NCBI GenBank assembly: GCA_964648485.1 | Contig: CAZYOF010000003.1 | Location: forward strand, 124,001 to 188,000 | Length of the DNA stretch: 64,000 nt | Source of the DNA: DAIOEK01 sp964648485 | Lineage (GTDB): Bacteria > Chloroflexota > Anaerolineae > Anaerolineales > Anaerolineaceae | Direction: 5' to 3' | In this document: piece by piece, positions 53,491-61,986 of the stretch | Layout of the letters: each line of letters begins with the position of its first letter | How positions within the stretch are numbered: position 1 is the first letter of the stretch | Notes under the pieces: model-generated | What the model was told of the DNA's origin: nothing | Databases searched by the model: none | The model's input: the letters and a program-made list of their open reading frames with translations, nothing else | Position numbers and translations under genes: made by a program

Positions 53491-54366
53491 ATGAAAAACC
53501 TGATATTTTATATTGTAGATGTTTTTACTGAAAAGAAATTTGCAGGGAATCAACTGGCAGTTTTCCGGAATGCAGGCAACCTTTCTGGTGAAGAAATGCA
53601 GAAAATTGCTCGGGAGATCAATTTCTCTGAAACCACATTCATCCTTTCAGATGATCAAAATCGTGGGGGGTATGATGTGCGCATCTTTACCCCCATGGAA
53701 GAAGTACCTTTCGCCGGTCACCCGACCCTTGGCACCGCCCATATCATCAACAGCCAGCTTCTGGATGGTAAGGCGGATAAGGTTGTTTTGAATCTGCAGG
53801 TGGGGCAGATTCCTGTTACTTTCAGCCCAGATGGCTACAGCTGGATGCGGCAGATCCAGCCGGTTTTTGGTCCCCAGCATTCCAGGGAATTATTCGCCGA
53901 AATTCTTAATTTAGATTCAACCGATTTGGATCAGCGATTCCCGGTCGAGGAAGTCTCAACGGGTCTGCCATTTTTTATTGTCCCCTTAGTTAGCATTAAT
54001 GCCTTAAAGAATGCCCGGGTAAACCGGGAGTTATACCTGGATACGATCGCTCATACCGAATCAAAAGGAATTTTGATCTTTTGCCCCGAATCGAATGAAC
54101 CCGGGAATGACATCAGCGTGCGGGTATTTGTCGATTACTTTGGTGTACCCGAAGACCCGGCCACCGGCAGCGGAAATGGTTGCCTGGCAGGCTACCTGGT
54201 GAAGAATAAGTACTTTGGTAATAATTCTATTGATATCCGCAGCGAGCAGGGGTATGAAATCGGCAGACCCTCCCTTTTATTGCTCAAAGCCAGCCAGGAT
54301 GGCTCACAGATTCATATCCAGGTTGGCGGGAAGAGTGTAACTGTGGCAAGAGGTGAGTTTGTTTGA
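53491..54366 (+). CDS. PhzF-family isomerase/epimerase
   Basis: 291 residues. The two-lobed PhzF fold shows FYIVDVFTEKKFAGNQLAVF at the N-terminus, the catalytic Glu in INFSETTFIL (about E48), VPFAGHPTLGTAHI and the closing EDPATGSGNGCLAGYLV. PhzF proteins isomerise small acids; most are not linked to phenazine. No phenazine genes are near, so the substrate is unknown. GGAAGGAAAGG precedes the ATG. Confidence 0.9.
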   Translation: MKNLIFYIVDVFTEKKFAGNQLAVFRNAGNLSGEEMQKIAREINFSETTFILSDDQNRGGYDVRIFTPMEEVPFAGHPTLGTAHIINSQLLDGKADKVVLNLQVGQIPVTFSPDGYSWMRQIQPVFGPQHSRELFAEILNLDSTDLDQRFPVEEVSTGLPFFIVPLVSINALKNARVNRELYLDTIAHTESKGILIFCPESNEPGNDISVRVFVDYFGVPEDPATGSGNGCLAGYLVKNKYFGNNSIDIRSEQGYEIGRPSLLLLKASQDGSQIHIQVGGKSVTVARGEFV

Positions 54367-54556
54367 GGAATTGCCATTCGTGACAGATATGAATTGAGAC
54401 TGAGTAGATTCAATAAATATTGAATGAAATATAAGAATTCATGTGTGAGTGTGGTTTATTGATTTCATATAAAATGGATAACGATTAGCAAGTCGTGTGT
54501 TTGGAGTATTATGCGGGTATTCAGGGTGTTATGTAGTTCAAAAGGATAAAAGGAAA

Positions 54557-55225
54557 ATGGAAAAATTTAATGGAAAAAATTCCCAGAAACACACACCGGT
54601 GTTTTCAACTAATCCCAACATTGATCGATTGATAATTGCTGCCCTTGGGTTAATAGTTATTTTTGGACTATTTTATTTTCTTTACTTTCTTCCTAGAGGA
54701 AAGGCGCAAGAACAGACAAGAAGTCAAGTATTTATTGACCAGCTAGGAACGATTTGTTCTAGTGCAATCGGGCAAGAAGAATTACTACCGGTATATTCAG
54801 AACCTGTTTGGTCGTATGCTATGTCTGATGACCCAGTTTTTCCCCTTGATTATCAATCATTAGGGCAGATGGACGAGTGGCCGTGGGACTTCTTCTTAAC
54901 TGGATGGTTGTTAGATGAATCGCAAAACTCACCAGTTTATAAGGCAAGAACAGTGGCGTGCATCAGGCGGGCAGATAGGATTATCGATACCTGTGTTTTT
55001 GGTAATGCAAATTCAATTTATATGTTAGAGCACCAAATTGTTGTCTCGCTTGTTGATGTTGAAAGTGGTAAGGTCGTTGTTGGCGAGAAGTTTATTTCAG
55101 GTGGCGATCCCGGTGATTGTCCAGGATCAACGAGTAGGGCTACTTCATCAACAGACTATGGAATTAGCATTCTTACAAAAGAAATGTTGAATGATTGGAT
55201 CAGGCAGGTCAATACTACTAGATGA
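54557..55225 (+). CDS. Single-span membrane protein of unknown function in an AT-rich island
   Basis: 222 residues. One membrane helix (about 25-46) follows a polar start. The outer domain has Cys residues (CSSAIGQEE, VACIRRADRIIDTCVFG, GDCPGST) that could pair. No family recognised. Base composition is clearly more AT-rich than the neighbours, and codon use differs (many ATT, GAA, TTA), so it may be a recent arrival. The ATG at 54557 follows AAAAGGA. The ~190 bp before it are also AT-rich and hold nothing else. Confidence 0.6.
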   Translation: MEKFNGKNSQKHTPVFSTNPNIDRLIIAALGLIVIFGLFYFLYFLPRGKAQEQTRSQVFIDQLGTICSSAIGQEELLPVYSEPVWSYAMSDDPVFPLDYQSLGQMDEWPWDFFLTGWLLDESQNSPVYKARTVACIRRADRIIDTCVFGNANSIYMLEHQIVVSLVDVESGKVVVGEKFISGGDPGDCPGSTSRATSSTDYGISILTKEMLNDWIRQVNTTR

Positions 55226-55351
55226 AGTATGAATTGCTTCCTCAAATAGTATCTTCTCAGATTTGATTATTAAATATGATTATATTGAATCCTTCAAACC
55301 TTACAAATGGGTTGATACCATGATGATCCACTGCCTTTGAGTTTATTCCAG

Positions 55352-55370
55352 GAACAGCCGTTGGCTGTTC
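55352..55370 (+). other. Hairpin in the dsrE leader region
   Basis: GAACAGCC pairs with GGCTGTTC around GTT. It lies between the AT-rich gene and dsrE without a U-tract. Confidence 0.4.
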
Positions 55371-55429
55371 AACCCACCATTCCGGTTGCTGAAGTAGGCG
55401 GATTATTTTCCTTTCCTGTGTATTCCCCC

Positions 55430-55455
55430 ACCGCCGGCAGCCGCTGGCGGTTTTT
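55430..55455 (+). terminator. Terminator-like hairpin 28 nt before dsrE
   Basis: ACCGCC and GGCGGT pair (with an inner GC/GC extension) and are followed by TTTTT. The distance to the dsrE start is too short for a promoter, so either dsrE transcripts read through it or it acts as an attenuator. Confidence 0.6.
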
Positions 55456-55482
55456 ACATGGAATCCACCCGCACAGGAGAAA

Positions 55483-55827
55483 ATGATGAGAGACCAATCC
55501 GTAGTTTTATTCACCCGGTATGGCATGGGCGAATCACAGGGAGACCTGCCATTACGCCTGGCGGTCAAATACCTGACCCTCACACTGCAATCGGAGGTTT
55601 TACCCGGTAAGATTCTCTTCTATACCGATGTGGTCAGGCTTGCCTGCGAAGGTTCGCCTGTTCTCGAACAACTGACTGAACTGGAAGGCAAGGGAGTGGA
55701 ACTGGTGCTTTGCCAGACCCGTCTGGATACTTTTGGACTATCATCGCAAGTCAAAGTGGGCGTGGTTGGTGGGATGGGTGACATACTCGAATCGCTCCAG
55801 AAAGCTGAAAAGGTCATCAGCCTGTGA
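55483..55827 (+). CDS. DsrE/YedF-like sulfur-relay family protein
   Basis: 114 residues. The DsrE fold shows as SVVLFTRYGMGESQGDLPLRLAVKYLTLTL, then KILFYTDVVRLACEGSPVLEQLTELEGKGVELVLCQTCL-like text (here LCQTRLDTFGL) and VGVVGGMGDILESLQKAEKVISL. It resembles the C-terminal half of YedF, a protein tied to selenium metabolism; here the rhodanese/TusA half is absent. AGGAG lies before the ATG codons at 55483/55486. A SelW-like selenoprotein gene follows at 65 bp, which strengthens the selenium link. Confidence 0.82.
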   Translation: MMRDQSVVLFTRYGMGESQGDLPLRLAVKYLTLTLQSEVLPGKILFYTDVVRLACEGSPVLEQLTELEGKGVELVLCQTRLDTFGLSSQVKVGVVGGMGDILESLQKAEKVISL

Positions 55828-55892
55828 GTCGGTCCTCCCGGTTCAACCAACTTGCGTTTATAATCAAGCAAAGGTTTTTTTCGGAGGAATCA

Positions 55893-56135
55893 ATGCTGGA
55901 TATATCCATTACCTATTGCATGGTCTGACACTATACACCGCGCGCTGTCGGTCTGGCAGCCGATTTACTCCAGGCGTATGAGCCGGAAATTAAGGCAATT
56001 ACTCTGGTTCCATCAGATGGTGGCAGATTCGAAGTGGTGGTCAATGGGAAGCTGGTATATTCAAAACTAAAAACAGGACGTCACGCAGAAGAGGGTGAGG
56101 TCTTGAAACTCGTGAAAGAACAGTTGAGGAAGTAA
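55893..56135 (+). CDS. SelW-like (Rdx family) selenoprotein, in-frame UGA read as selenocysteine
   Basis: 80 residues when the TGA at 55926-55928 (codon 12) is read as Sec; the frame then runs to TAA at 56133. The sequence is a full SelW-type protein: TYC-MV-U (C9, U12; the CxxU redox motif), RAVGLAADLLQAYEPEI, ITLVPSDGGRFEVVVNGKLVYSK and KTGRHAEEGEVLKLVKEQL. Such thioredoxin-fold proteins act in thiol redox control. CGGAGGAA precedes the ATG. A SECIS-like hairpin with loop GGTCT starts 15 nt after the TGA. It sits between dsrE and trpS with a 2-nt gap to trpS. Automated calling would miss or truncate it. Confidence 0.9.
55944..55960 (+). promoter_or_regulatory. Bacterial SECIS-like element
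   Basis: GCTGTC pairs with GGCAGC (one U-G pair) around loop GGTCT. The loop begins 21 nt after the TGA codon. The loop sequence matches the GGUC/U apical loop of the E. coli fdhF SECIS, which SelB recognises, and the distance is alike. Confidence 0.75.
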
Positions 56136-56137
56136 CG

Positions 56138-57136
56138 ATGGGCAAAAAAGGTCGGGTTTTTTCAGGGGCTCGCCCCACCGGACGTCAGCATCTGGGTAAT
56201 TATCTGGGTGCCATCAAGAATTATGTCGCCTTGCAGGCAGATTACGACTGCATCTATTGCATTGTTGATCTGCACGCGCTCACTACTGTGGAAGATACCG
56301 TCAATTTACGACAGAATATTCTGGAAATGGCTCTCGACTGGCTGGCTGCTGGAATCTCTCCCACTGATTCGATCATATTCGTACAAAGTATGGTGCCCCA
56401 GGTAACAGAGCTGCATACCATCTTATCCATGGTCACCCCGCTGGGCAAGCTCACCGACCTGCCTACTTTCAAAGAAAAAGTGCGTGAGAACCCAAACAAT
56501 GTGAATTATGGCTTGGTTGGTTATCCTGTGCTCATGTCCGCTGATATTGCTCTTTACAAAGCAGATGCCGTACCGGTGGGCGTGGATCAGGCACCGCACA
56601 TAGAATTTACCCGTGAATCAGTACGTTCATTCAACTATCGCTACAACTGTAATGTACTTGTGGAACCACAGATGAAGGTGACGGAGTTTCCAAAGATCCT
56701 TGGTCTGGATGGTGAGCAGAAAATGGGCAAAAGCCTGAATAACCACATTGAGATTGCCTCATCACCCGAAGAGACTCAGCAGCGAATCATGACCATGAAA
56801 ACCGATCCTGCTCGTCTCAAACGGTCAGATCCTGGAAATCCGGACGTTTGCAATGTCTTTACCATGCATAAAATCTTCTCGCCAAAAGAAGATGTGGAAA
56901 TGGTGAATATGGAGTGCCGCCGGGCTGGGATCGGTTGTGTGGATTGTAAGAAGCTCTACGCGAAACATCTCAATGATCATTTGGCTCCTTTCAGGGAGAG
57001 AAGAGCGCAGTTTGCGAAAAAGCCGGATGAAGTGAATGATATCCTCATGGATGGTGCCCGTCGTGCACGCGCGATAGCTTCACAGACGATGAAGGAAGTT
57101 CGTGAAGCGGTTGGACTTCCGCAGATGGATGAGTAA
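56138..57136 (+). CDS. trpS: Tryptophanyl-tRNA synthetase
   Basis: 332 residues, normal for bacterial TrpRS. The class I HIGH region reads GARPTGRQHLGNYLGA and the KMSKS region reads QKMGKSLNN (about 193-201). VDQAPHIEFTRE is in the tryptophan-site region. GAGGAAG inside the end of the SelW-like gene serves its ATG. Its stop overlaps the dtd start by one base (TAATG). No T-box is seen upstream. Confidence 0.95.
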   Translation: MGKKGRVFSGARPTGRQHLGNYLGAIKNYVALQADYDCIYCIVDLHALTTVEDTVNLRQNILEMALDWLAAGISPTDSIIFVQSMVPQVTELHTILSMVTPLGKLTDLPTFKEKVRENPNNVNYGLVGYPVLMSADIALYKADAVPVGVDQAPHIEFTRESVRSFNYRYNCNVLVEPQMKVTEFPKILGLDGEQKMGKSLNNHIEIASSPEETQQRIMTMKTDPARLKRSDPGNPDVCNVFTMHKIFSPKEDVEMVNMECRRAGIGCVDCKKLYAKHLNDHLAPFRERRAQFAKKPDEVNDILMDGARRARAIASQTMKEVREAVGLPQMDE

Positions 57137-57573
57137 TGCGGGCTGTGTTGCAGCGCGTCAGTCGCGCGCAGGTCGAAGTGGATGGGCAGACAACCGCTCG
57201 AATTAACAACGGTTTGTTGATCCTGCTGGGTGTGACACACACCGACCGGCAGGAAAATGCCGAAAAACTGGCTCGTAAGTGCGCCCACCTCCGCATCTTT
57301 CCGGATGCTGAAGAAAAAATGAACTTATCCCTTCTGGATGTGAAGGGATCTGCAATTGTTGTTTCGCAGTTTACCCTGTACGCTGATACCCGGAAGGGAT
57401 TACGCCCGGCATTTATTGATGCCGCCCAACCAGAGATCGCTTCACCGCTGGTGGATTACTTTACGAATTGTCTGCGGGGAATGGGGATAGACACCGGTCA
57501 GGGCGTTTTTGGTGCCCATATGAAAGTAGAATTAGTAAATGATGGTCCAGTTACCATCATTCTGGAGATGTAA
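57136..57573 (+). CDS. dtd: D-aminoacyl-tRNA deacylase
   Basis: 145 residues. It removes D-amino acids wrongly attached to tRNA. The two active-site motifs are present: SQFTLYADTRKGLRP (SQFTL) and the C-terminal NDGPVTIIL (GP motif). Coupling to trpS by a one-base overlap fits a tRNA quality-control role, since D-Trp-tRNA is a known substrate. Confidence 0.95.
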   Translation: MRAVLQRVSRAQVEVDGQTTARINNGLLILLGVTHTDRQENAEKLARKCAHLRIFPDAEEKMNLSLLDVKGSAIVVSQFTLYADTRKGLRPAFIDAAQPEIASPLVDYFTNCLRGMGIDTGQGVFGAHMKVELVNDGPVTIILEM

Positions 57574-58590
57574 TTGAACACACCTGATGAAATCAACAAC
57601 ACAGAGGTGATTCCCGAGCGAAAACCTGTCAACAAATGGTACCTGGCAGTGTCTATTGTGATTGCTGCCATTTTACTTTACCTGGCAATTCGGGGTGTAT
57701 CCTGGCAGGAGATGCTCACCACTATCCAGACCGCCCGACCAGAATTTCTGGTAATCCTTTTCCTGTGCAGCTCGACAACGATTTTCTTGCGTGGTGTCCG
57801 CTGGGGTGTTCTGGTTTCTGCCCGGCAAAAGGTGCCTGCTCTAACCATGTTCTGGGCTGCAGCGGTGGGTTACCTGGGGAACAACTTCCTGCCTGCAAGA
57901 GCTGGTGAAGTTATCCGTACGGTCATGCTGGGACAAAAAACCGGTGTTTCCAAGTCTTACATCTTTGCCACTGCCATGACTGAACGGATGCTGGATGTGG
58001 TGATCCTGGTGCTCATCGGCGTTTTTTCAATCCCGTTTATCGGTGCAACACCCGAATGGTTGGGCAATGCCATGCGTGTGATGGGAATTATTGGATTTGC
58101 TGCATTAATATTCTTGTTCCTCGCTCCGCGGTTTTCCGGATGGCTTGAACGGATTCTGTTGGGTTTACCCCTGCCAGAAAAAATCCGTTCGGTTGCTGTG
58201 AAATTAATGCACGATTTTATTCTGGGTGCCGGTGCCTTTATCCACCCTGCTCGGGCAGGTACGTTTCTTTTATACTCGGCTATCCTGTGGGCTATTGATG
58301 CATTTGGTGTGATCATGCTCAGCTATGGACTGAATATGAGCTTTAACTTCGCCCAGGCTTTTGTACTGCTTCTGGCAATGGGTCTTTCCAGCGCAATTCC
58401 TTCCACCCCGGGTTATGTCGGTGTATATCAGTTTGTAGCGGTCACATTGCTGCCATTGTATGGAATTTCCAAAAGCCAGGCACTTACATTTATCATCGCG
58501 CTGCAGGCAATAAATGTCCTGGGAATATTGGTCTGGGGTTTCATCGGTCTGTGGCGTCTGAATCTTCGCCAGCAAAGAAATTTAGAATAA
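57574..58590 (+). CDS. Flippase-like membrane protein (lysylphosphatidylglycerol synthase TM/UPF0104 family)
   Basis: 338 residues with about eight membrane spans. The family core NNFLPARAGEVIRTVMLGQKTGVSKSYIFATAMTERMLDVV is clear, as is SSAIPSTPGYVGVYQFVAV near residue 275. The members include AglD- and MprF-type flippase domains; there is no LPG synthase catalytic domain. The start is TTG at 57574, directly after the dtd stop, with GGAG 6 nt upstream. It is the last gene of the dsrE-selW-trpS-dtd run. Confidence 0.87.
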   Translation: MNTPDEINNTEVIPERKPVNKWYLAVSIVIAAILLYLAIRGVSWQEMLTTIQTARPEFLVILFLCSSTTIFLRGVRWGVLVSARQKVPALTMFWAAAVGYLGNNFLPARAGEVIRTVMLGQKTGVSKSYIFATAMTERMLDVVILVLIGVFSIPFIGATPEWLGNAMRVMGIIGFAALIFLFLAPRFSGWLERILLGLPLPEKIRSVAVKLMHDFILGAGAFIHPARAGTFLLYSAILWAIDAFGVIMLSYGLNMSFNFAQAFVLLLAMGLSSAIPSTPGYVGVYQFVAVTLLPLYGISKSQALTFIIALQAINVLGILVWGFIGLWRLNLRQQRNLE

Positions 58591-58662
58591 TTGGTTTGGT
58601 CTGATTATTGCACCTCCTTTTACGGAAAAGGCAGTGTCGCCATTTAACCGTTGGAGAGGTCT

Positions 58663-59517
58663 ATGCGTCATTTCAAGATAATCAGCTTAATCATTCTGGG
58701 GATCATTCTGGCAGCCTGTCAACCGGAAGCGGTCACAGAAGGTGTAACTGAAGTGGTGCGAGAAGCGCATTTCTTTGAAACCACTCCAACTCCTGCGACC
58801 ATTAAAGATGGTGATTCAGATGCGCTGATGGCAAAAGCAGCAACCGCAACACCAACGGTTGCCTATCCCACACCTCTATCCACATACAAGGTTCCATCTT
58901 CCCTGGTGACTGTTTCCAGTACTCAATCTGTTGATCCAACGGCGACGAATACTGCTACACCTACGAAGACCCCTACCACAGCAAATACGCAGGTGCCAAC
59001 TTCAGTACCAACCACTGCGATACCTGCAGCAACAACAGTTAAAACCAATACACCTACTGCACCATCTGCCACAGCAATTGTGACAGCAGCTCCCACCAGC
59101 CAGGTATATCCATTTGCAGTTCAAGCCGGATCACCTGTGATGATTCAGAATTTTGTAAACTCCAGTGCAGGATGCGGCTGGCAGGGGATTGCCGGACAGG
59201 TTTTCGATACCGATGGGTCACCCATTAAGAACATTGTTGTTAAAGCTGGTGGAACCTGGAATGGAGCAGCTGTTTCACTGGTGGGTATGACCGGTGCAGC
59301 AGCCAGTTACGGAGAAGGTGGTTATGAACTGGTTCTTGGAACGAAGGTGGTCGCTTCCAACCAGACTGTATGGGTACAACTCTACGACTTGAGTGGTAAT
59401 GTACTTTCTAATAAGGTCTTTATATCAACTACCACAGACTGTACCCAAAATTTGGTTCTGTTAAATTTCAAGGCAATATCTGATGGATACTCCAGTTATG
59501 TGCCTATCGTAGAATAA
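58663..59517 (+). CDS. Lipoprotein with Thr/Pro-rich linker
   Basis: 284 residues. Signal peptide with lipobox LAAC, then a ~120-residue linker rich in Thr, Ala and Pro (about 30-150) that would span the wall. The C-terminal ~125 residues form a small beta domain starting with GCGWQGIAGQVFDTDGSPIKNIVVK, like a carboxypeptidase-regulatory or transthyretin-type fold, with two cysteines. Function unknown. GGAGAGG precedes the ATG at 58663. Confidence 0.75.
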   Translation: MRHFKIISLIILGIILAACQPEAVTEGVTEVVREAHFFETTPTPATIKDGDSDALMAKAATATPTVAYPTPLSTYKVPSSLVTVSSTQSVDPTATNTATPTKTPTTANTQVPTSVPTTAIPAATTVKTNTPTAPSATAIVTAAPTSQVYPFAVQAGSPVMIQNFVNSSAGCGWQGIAGQVFDTDGSPIKNIVVKAGGTWNGAAVSLVGMTGAAASYGEGGYELVLGTKVVASNQTVWVQLYDLSGNVLSNKVFISTTTDCTQNLVLLNFKAISDGYSSYVPIVE

Positions 59518-59625
59518 ACTTGGTTTTAGTGAGATAATCTTTACAATAATCATCTGATTTTAATCGTACTGGGTATAATGAAAACCAGTACGATTTTTTA
59601 TGAAATAAGCACGCCAGAGGGATGT

Positions 59626-61641
59626 ATGAAAAAACCGGTTGTCATTGTAATAATTTTGATTGCGATCATCATCCTATGCTGTTGTCTAATTGTTGGAATG
59701 GGAGCAATCGGGTACAGCTTCTTCGGTCCAACCTCAGTGAGCTCAGTAAAACCAACCGAAACAACCATAGTCATGGATCCAGATAAATTTAGCGCAGATC
59801 CAATACCTTTACCTGATTTACTCCCCGAAGAAAGTCAGGAAAAAGCGTATTATATGTTGCGAGTGATGCAGGAAGTTGAAGTACCCATTACCAATCTCTA
59901 TGATTTGTCTGCTCGCATTTATGGAAAGAAAGATATTCCACTTACTGTTCCAGCTCCGCTGGTGCCTTACATGATTGGAGATTCAAAGCCATTCTGGATT
60001 ACAAATACAGATACGAATGAATCTTTCCAGATAACCGCTTCCTTACGATACCAGACTCCCCACCTTTATTTTTGGATAGAAAATGGCGTGACTTACAACG
60101 AAGGAGATCTGAAACGTCTAGCAGAGACGTTTGAAAAGAAGATATATCCAACCAATCGGGAGTTCTTCGGTTCAGAATGGACCCCAGGTGTAGATAACGA
60201 TCCACGATTGTATATATTGCTGGCATCCAATGCTGGAAATGACCTGGCTGGTTATTTCTCATCTGCAGATGAATACAATCCAGAAGTGCATGAGTACAGT
60301 AATGCGCATGAATTATTCTTGTTAAATGGAGATAACCTGGATCTGGCTGATGAGTTTACATATGGTGTTCTTGCTCATGAGTTTCAACATATGATTCACT
60401 GGTACCGTGATCTTAATGAAGAAACATGGTTGAATGAAGGCTTTTCGGAACTGGCTGCCTATATCAATGGATACGATGTGGGTGGATTCGATAGCTCATA
60501 TCTCATGAATCCCGATTTACAACTGACAGATTGGGGTGTGGGCGTGGGCGATAATAGTGGTCATTATGGAGCCAGTTTCTTATTCGTAAAATACTTCCTC
60601 GATCGTTTTGGAGAAGAAGCTACCAAAGCATTGGTCTCTGAAGATCAAAATGGGATGGTAAGCATCGATAAAATTCTGACCGATCTAAACCAAATTGATC
60701 CTGCCACGGGAAAAGTCATCACCGCAGATGAGGTATTTGCCGATTGGGTTGTGAGCAACTATATCAATGACGCCTCGGTGGGGGATGGGAGATTTGTCTA
60801 TCAGGATTATTCTCCGTTATTCCCTGCCACCATTTCAACAGATATCAATTCCTGCCCAACCGGCAGTTACTCTGATACCGTTCAGCAATATGGAGCAGAT
60901 TATCTGTTAATCAATTGTCCGGGTGAGCATACAATCACACTTCAAGGGAAAACAACAACCACCCTGTTGGATACCGAACCGAACTCTGGTCAATATGCTT
61001 TCTGGTCAAATAAAGGCGATGAATCCAATATGTACCTCAGCCGGGAATTTGACCTGACTGATGTCTCTGATGCAGTCACACTGGAATACTATACCTGGTA
61101 TGATCTCGAGCAAGATTATGATTACGCTTATGTGATGGCATCCATCGATGGTGAAAAATGGGATATCCTCAGAACCCCATCAGGTACCGATAAAGATATA
61201 TCTGGTAACAGTTTTGGATGGGGATACAACGGAAAAACCTTCAATTGGATAAAAGAGTCGATTGATCTTTCTGATTATGCCGGTCAAAAAGTACAGATTC
61301 GTTTCGAATATGTCACCGATGCGGCTGTCAATGGCGAAGGGATGCTTATTGATGACATCAGTATCCCTGAGATTAACTATTTCGAAGATTTTGAAGGCGG
61401 AGATGGCGGTTGGGAAAGCGCTGGCTTTGTTCGTCTGTACAATCAGCTTCCACAAACTTACCGGGTAAGTCTTGTATCATTTGGATCTAACGGAACCCGC
61501 GTTTCTTATGTGGAATTGGATGAAACAAATCGGGCAAGCATACCTGTTAGTATATCTGAAGGGGAATCCGTGATGGTTATTATTAGTGGAACAACCCGCT
61601 TCACCCGCCAGCCGGCTCCATATTACCTGTCTGTGGAATAA
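59626..61641 (+). CDS. Secreted gluzincin-like metalloprotease with N-terminal membrane anchor
   Basis: 671 residues. One N-terminal helix with a CCC motif (LCCCLIVGMG) anchors or exports it. The zinc site is HEFQH (H251-H255), followed by ETWLNEGFSELAAY, whose Glu is the likely third ligand; this resembles M30 hyicolysin and immune inhibitor A (M6) relatives. The C-terminal region (about 465-590) has the YYTWYDLEQDYDYAYV and WGYNGK features of the immune-inhibitor-A jelly-roll domain, followed by a beta domain. AGAGGGATGT lies before the ATG at 59626. A terminator follows the gene. Confidence 0.82.
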   Translation: MKKPVVIVIILIAIIILCCCLIVGMGAIGYSFFGPTSVSSVKPTETTIVMDPDKFSADPIPLPDLLPEESQEKAYYMLRVMQEVEVPITNLYDLSARIYGKKDIPLTVPAPLVPYMIGDSKPFWITNTDTNESFQITASLRYQTPHLYFWIENGVTYNEGDLKRLAETFEKKIYPTNREFFGSEWTPGVDNDPRLYILLASNAGNDLAGYFSSADEYNPEVHEYSNAHELFLLNGDNLDLADEFTYGVLAHEFQHMIHWYRDLNEETWLNEGFSELAAYINGYDVGGFDSSYLMNPDLQLTDWGVGVGDNSGHYGASFLFVKYFLDRFGEEATKALVSEDQNGMVSIDKILTDLNQIDPATGKVITADEVFADWVVSNYINDASVGDGRFVYQDYSPLFPATISTDINSCPTGSYSDTVQQYGADYLLINCPGEHTITLQGKTTTTLLDTEPNSGQYAFWSNKGDESNMYLSREFDLTDVSDAVTLEYYTWYDLEQDYDYAYVMASIDGEKWDILRTPSGTDKDISGNSFGWGYNGKTFNWIKESIDLSDYAGQKVQIRFEYVTDAAVNGEGMLIDDISIPEINYFEDFEGGDGGWESAGFVRLYNQLPQTYRVSLVSFGSNGTRVSYVELDETNRASIPVSISEGESVMVIISGTTRFTRQPAPYYLSVE

Positions 61642-61657
61642 ATTAGTTGAACAACAC

Positions 61658-61690
61658 AAAAAAGGCATTTCGTATCGAAATGCCTTTTTT
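61658..61690. terminator. Bidirectional terminator
   Basis: A 15-bp stem includes A6/T6 ends: AAAAAAGGCATTTCG with its complement around TAT. It serves the protease gene on the plus strand and the YtxH gene on the minus strand. Confidence 0.9.
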
Positions 61691-61709
61691 ATATATTTAA
61701 TTATTATAT

Positions 61710-61919
61710 CTACCCTTTACGTAGAGTTTCCAGTTGAAGAGTGAGTTCTTTACGACGGTCAGAAGCTGCCTGGTGTATCTCTTCTGTCAAGTTGGTGAAA
61801 TTAGTTTTAATTCTGGATTGTAAATCGGTGCCGGATGACGGGGCAAATAGTAGAGCAAAGGTAGATCCAACCAATCCGCCAATCATAGCCCCCATAAGAA
61901 AACTAAGCATCTTCCGCAT
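61710..61919 (-). CDS. YtxH-domain protein
   Basis: 69 residues. The YtxH pattern is clear: one glycine-rich membrane helix (FLMGAMIGGLVGSTFALLFAP) followed by SSGTDLQSRIKTNFTNLTEEI and a helical tail. It is a general envelope-stress type protein of unclear function. GGAGG precedes the ATG. Confidence 0.85.
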   Translation of the reverse strand: MRKMLSFLMGAMIGGLVGSTFALLFAPSSGTDLQSRIKTNFTNLTEEIHQAASDRRKELTLQLETLRKG

Positions 61920-61986
61920 TTTTTACCTCCATTCTTCTGATAAAGGTATTATAGGAATTTCACATCTTATCTGCAAGTAGATGTTT

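Noticed and set aside
55226..55482. T-box riboswitch for trpS
   Set aside because: No T-box core sequence or specifier-loop pattern was found, and trpS is the third gene of the run.
55893..56135. The SelW-like frame as a pseudogene with a nonsense mutation
   Set aside because: Residues after the TGA match the SelW family without decay, TGA falls exactly at the redox-Cys position, and a SECIS-like hairpin follows.
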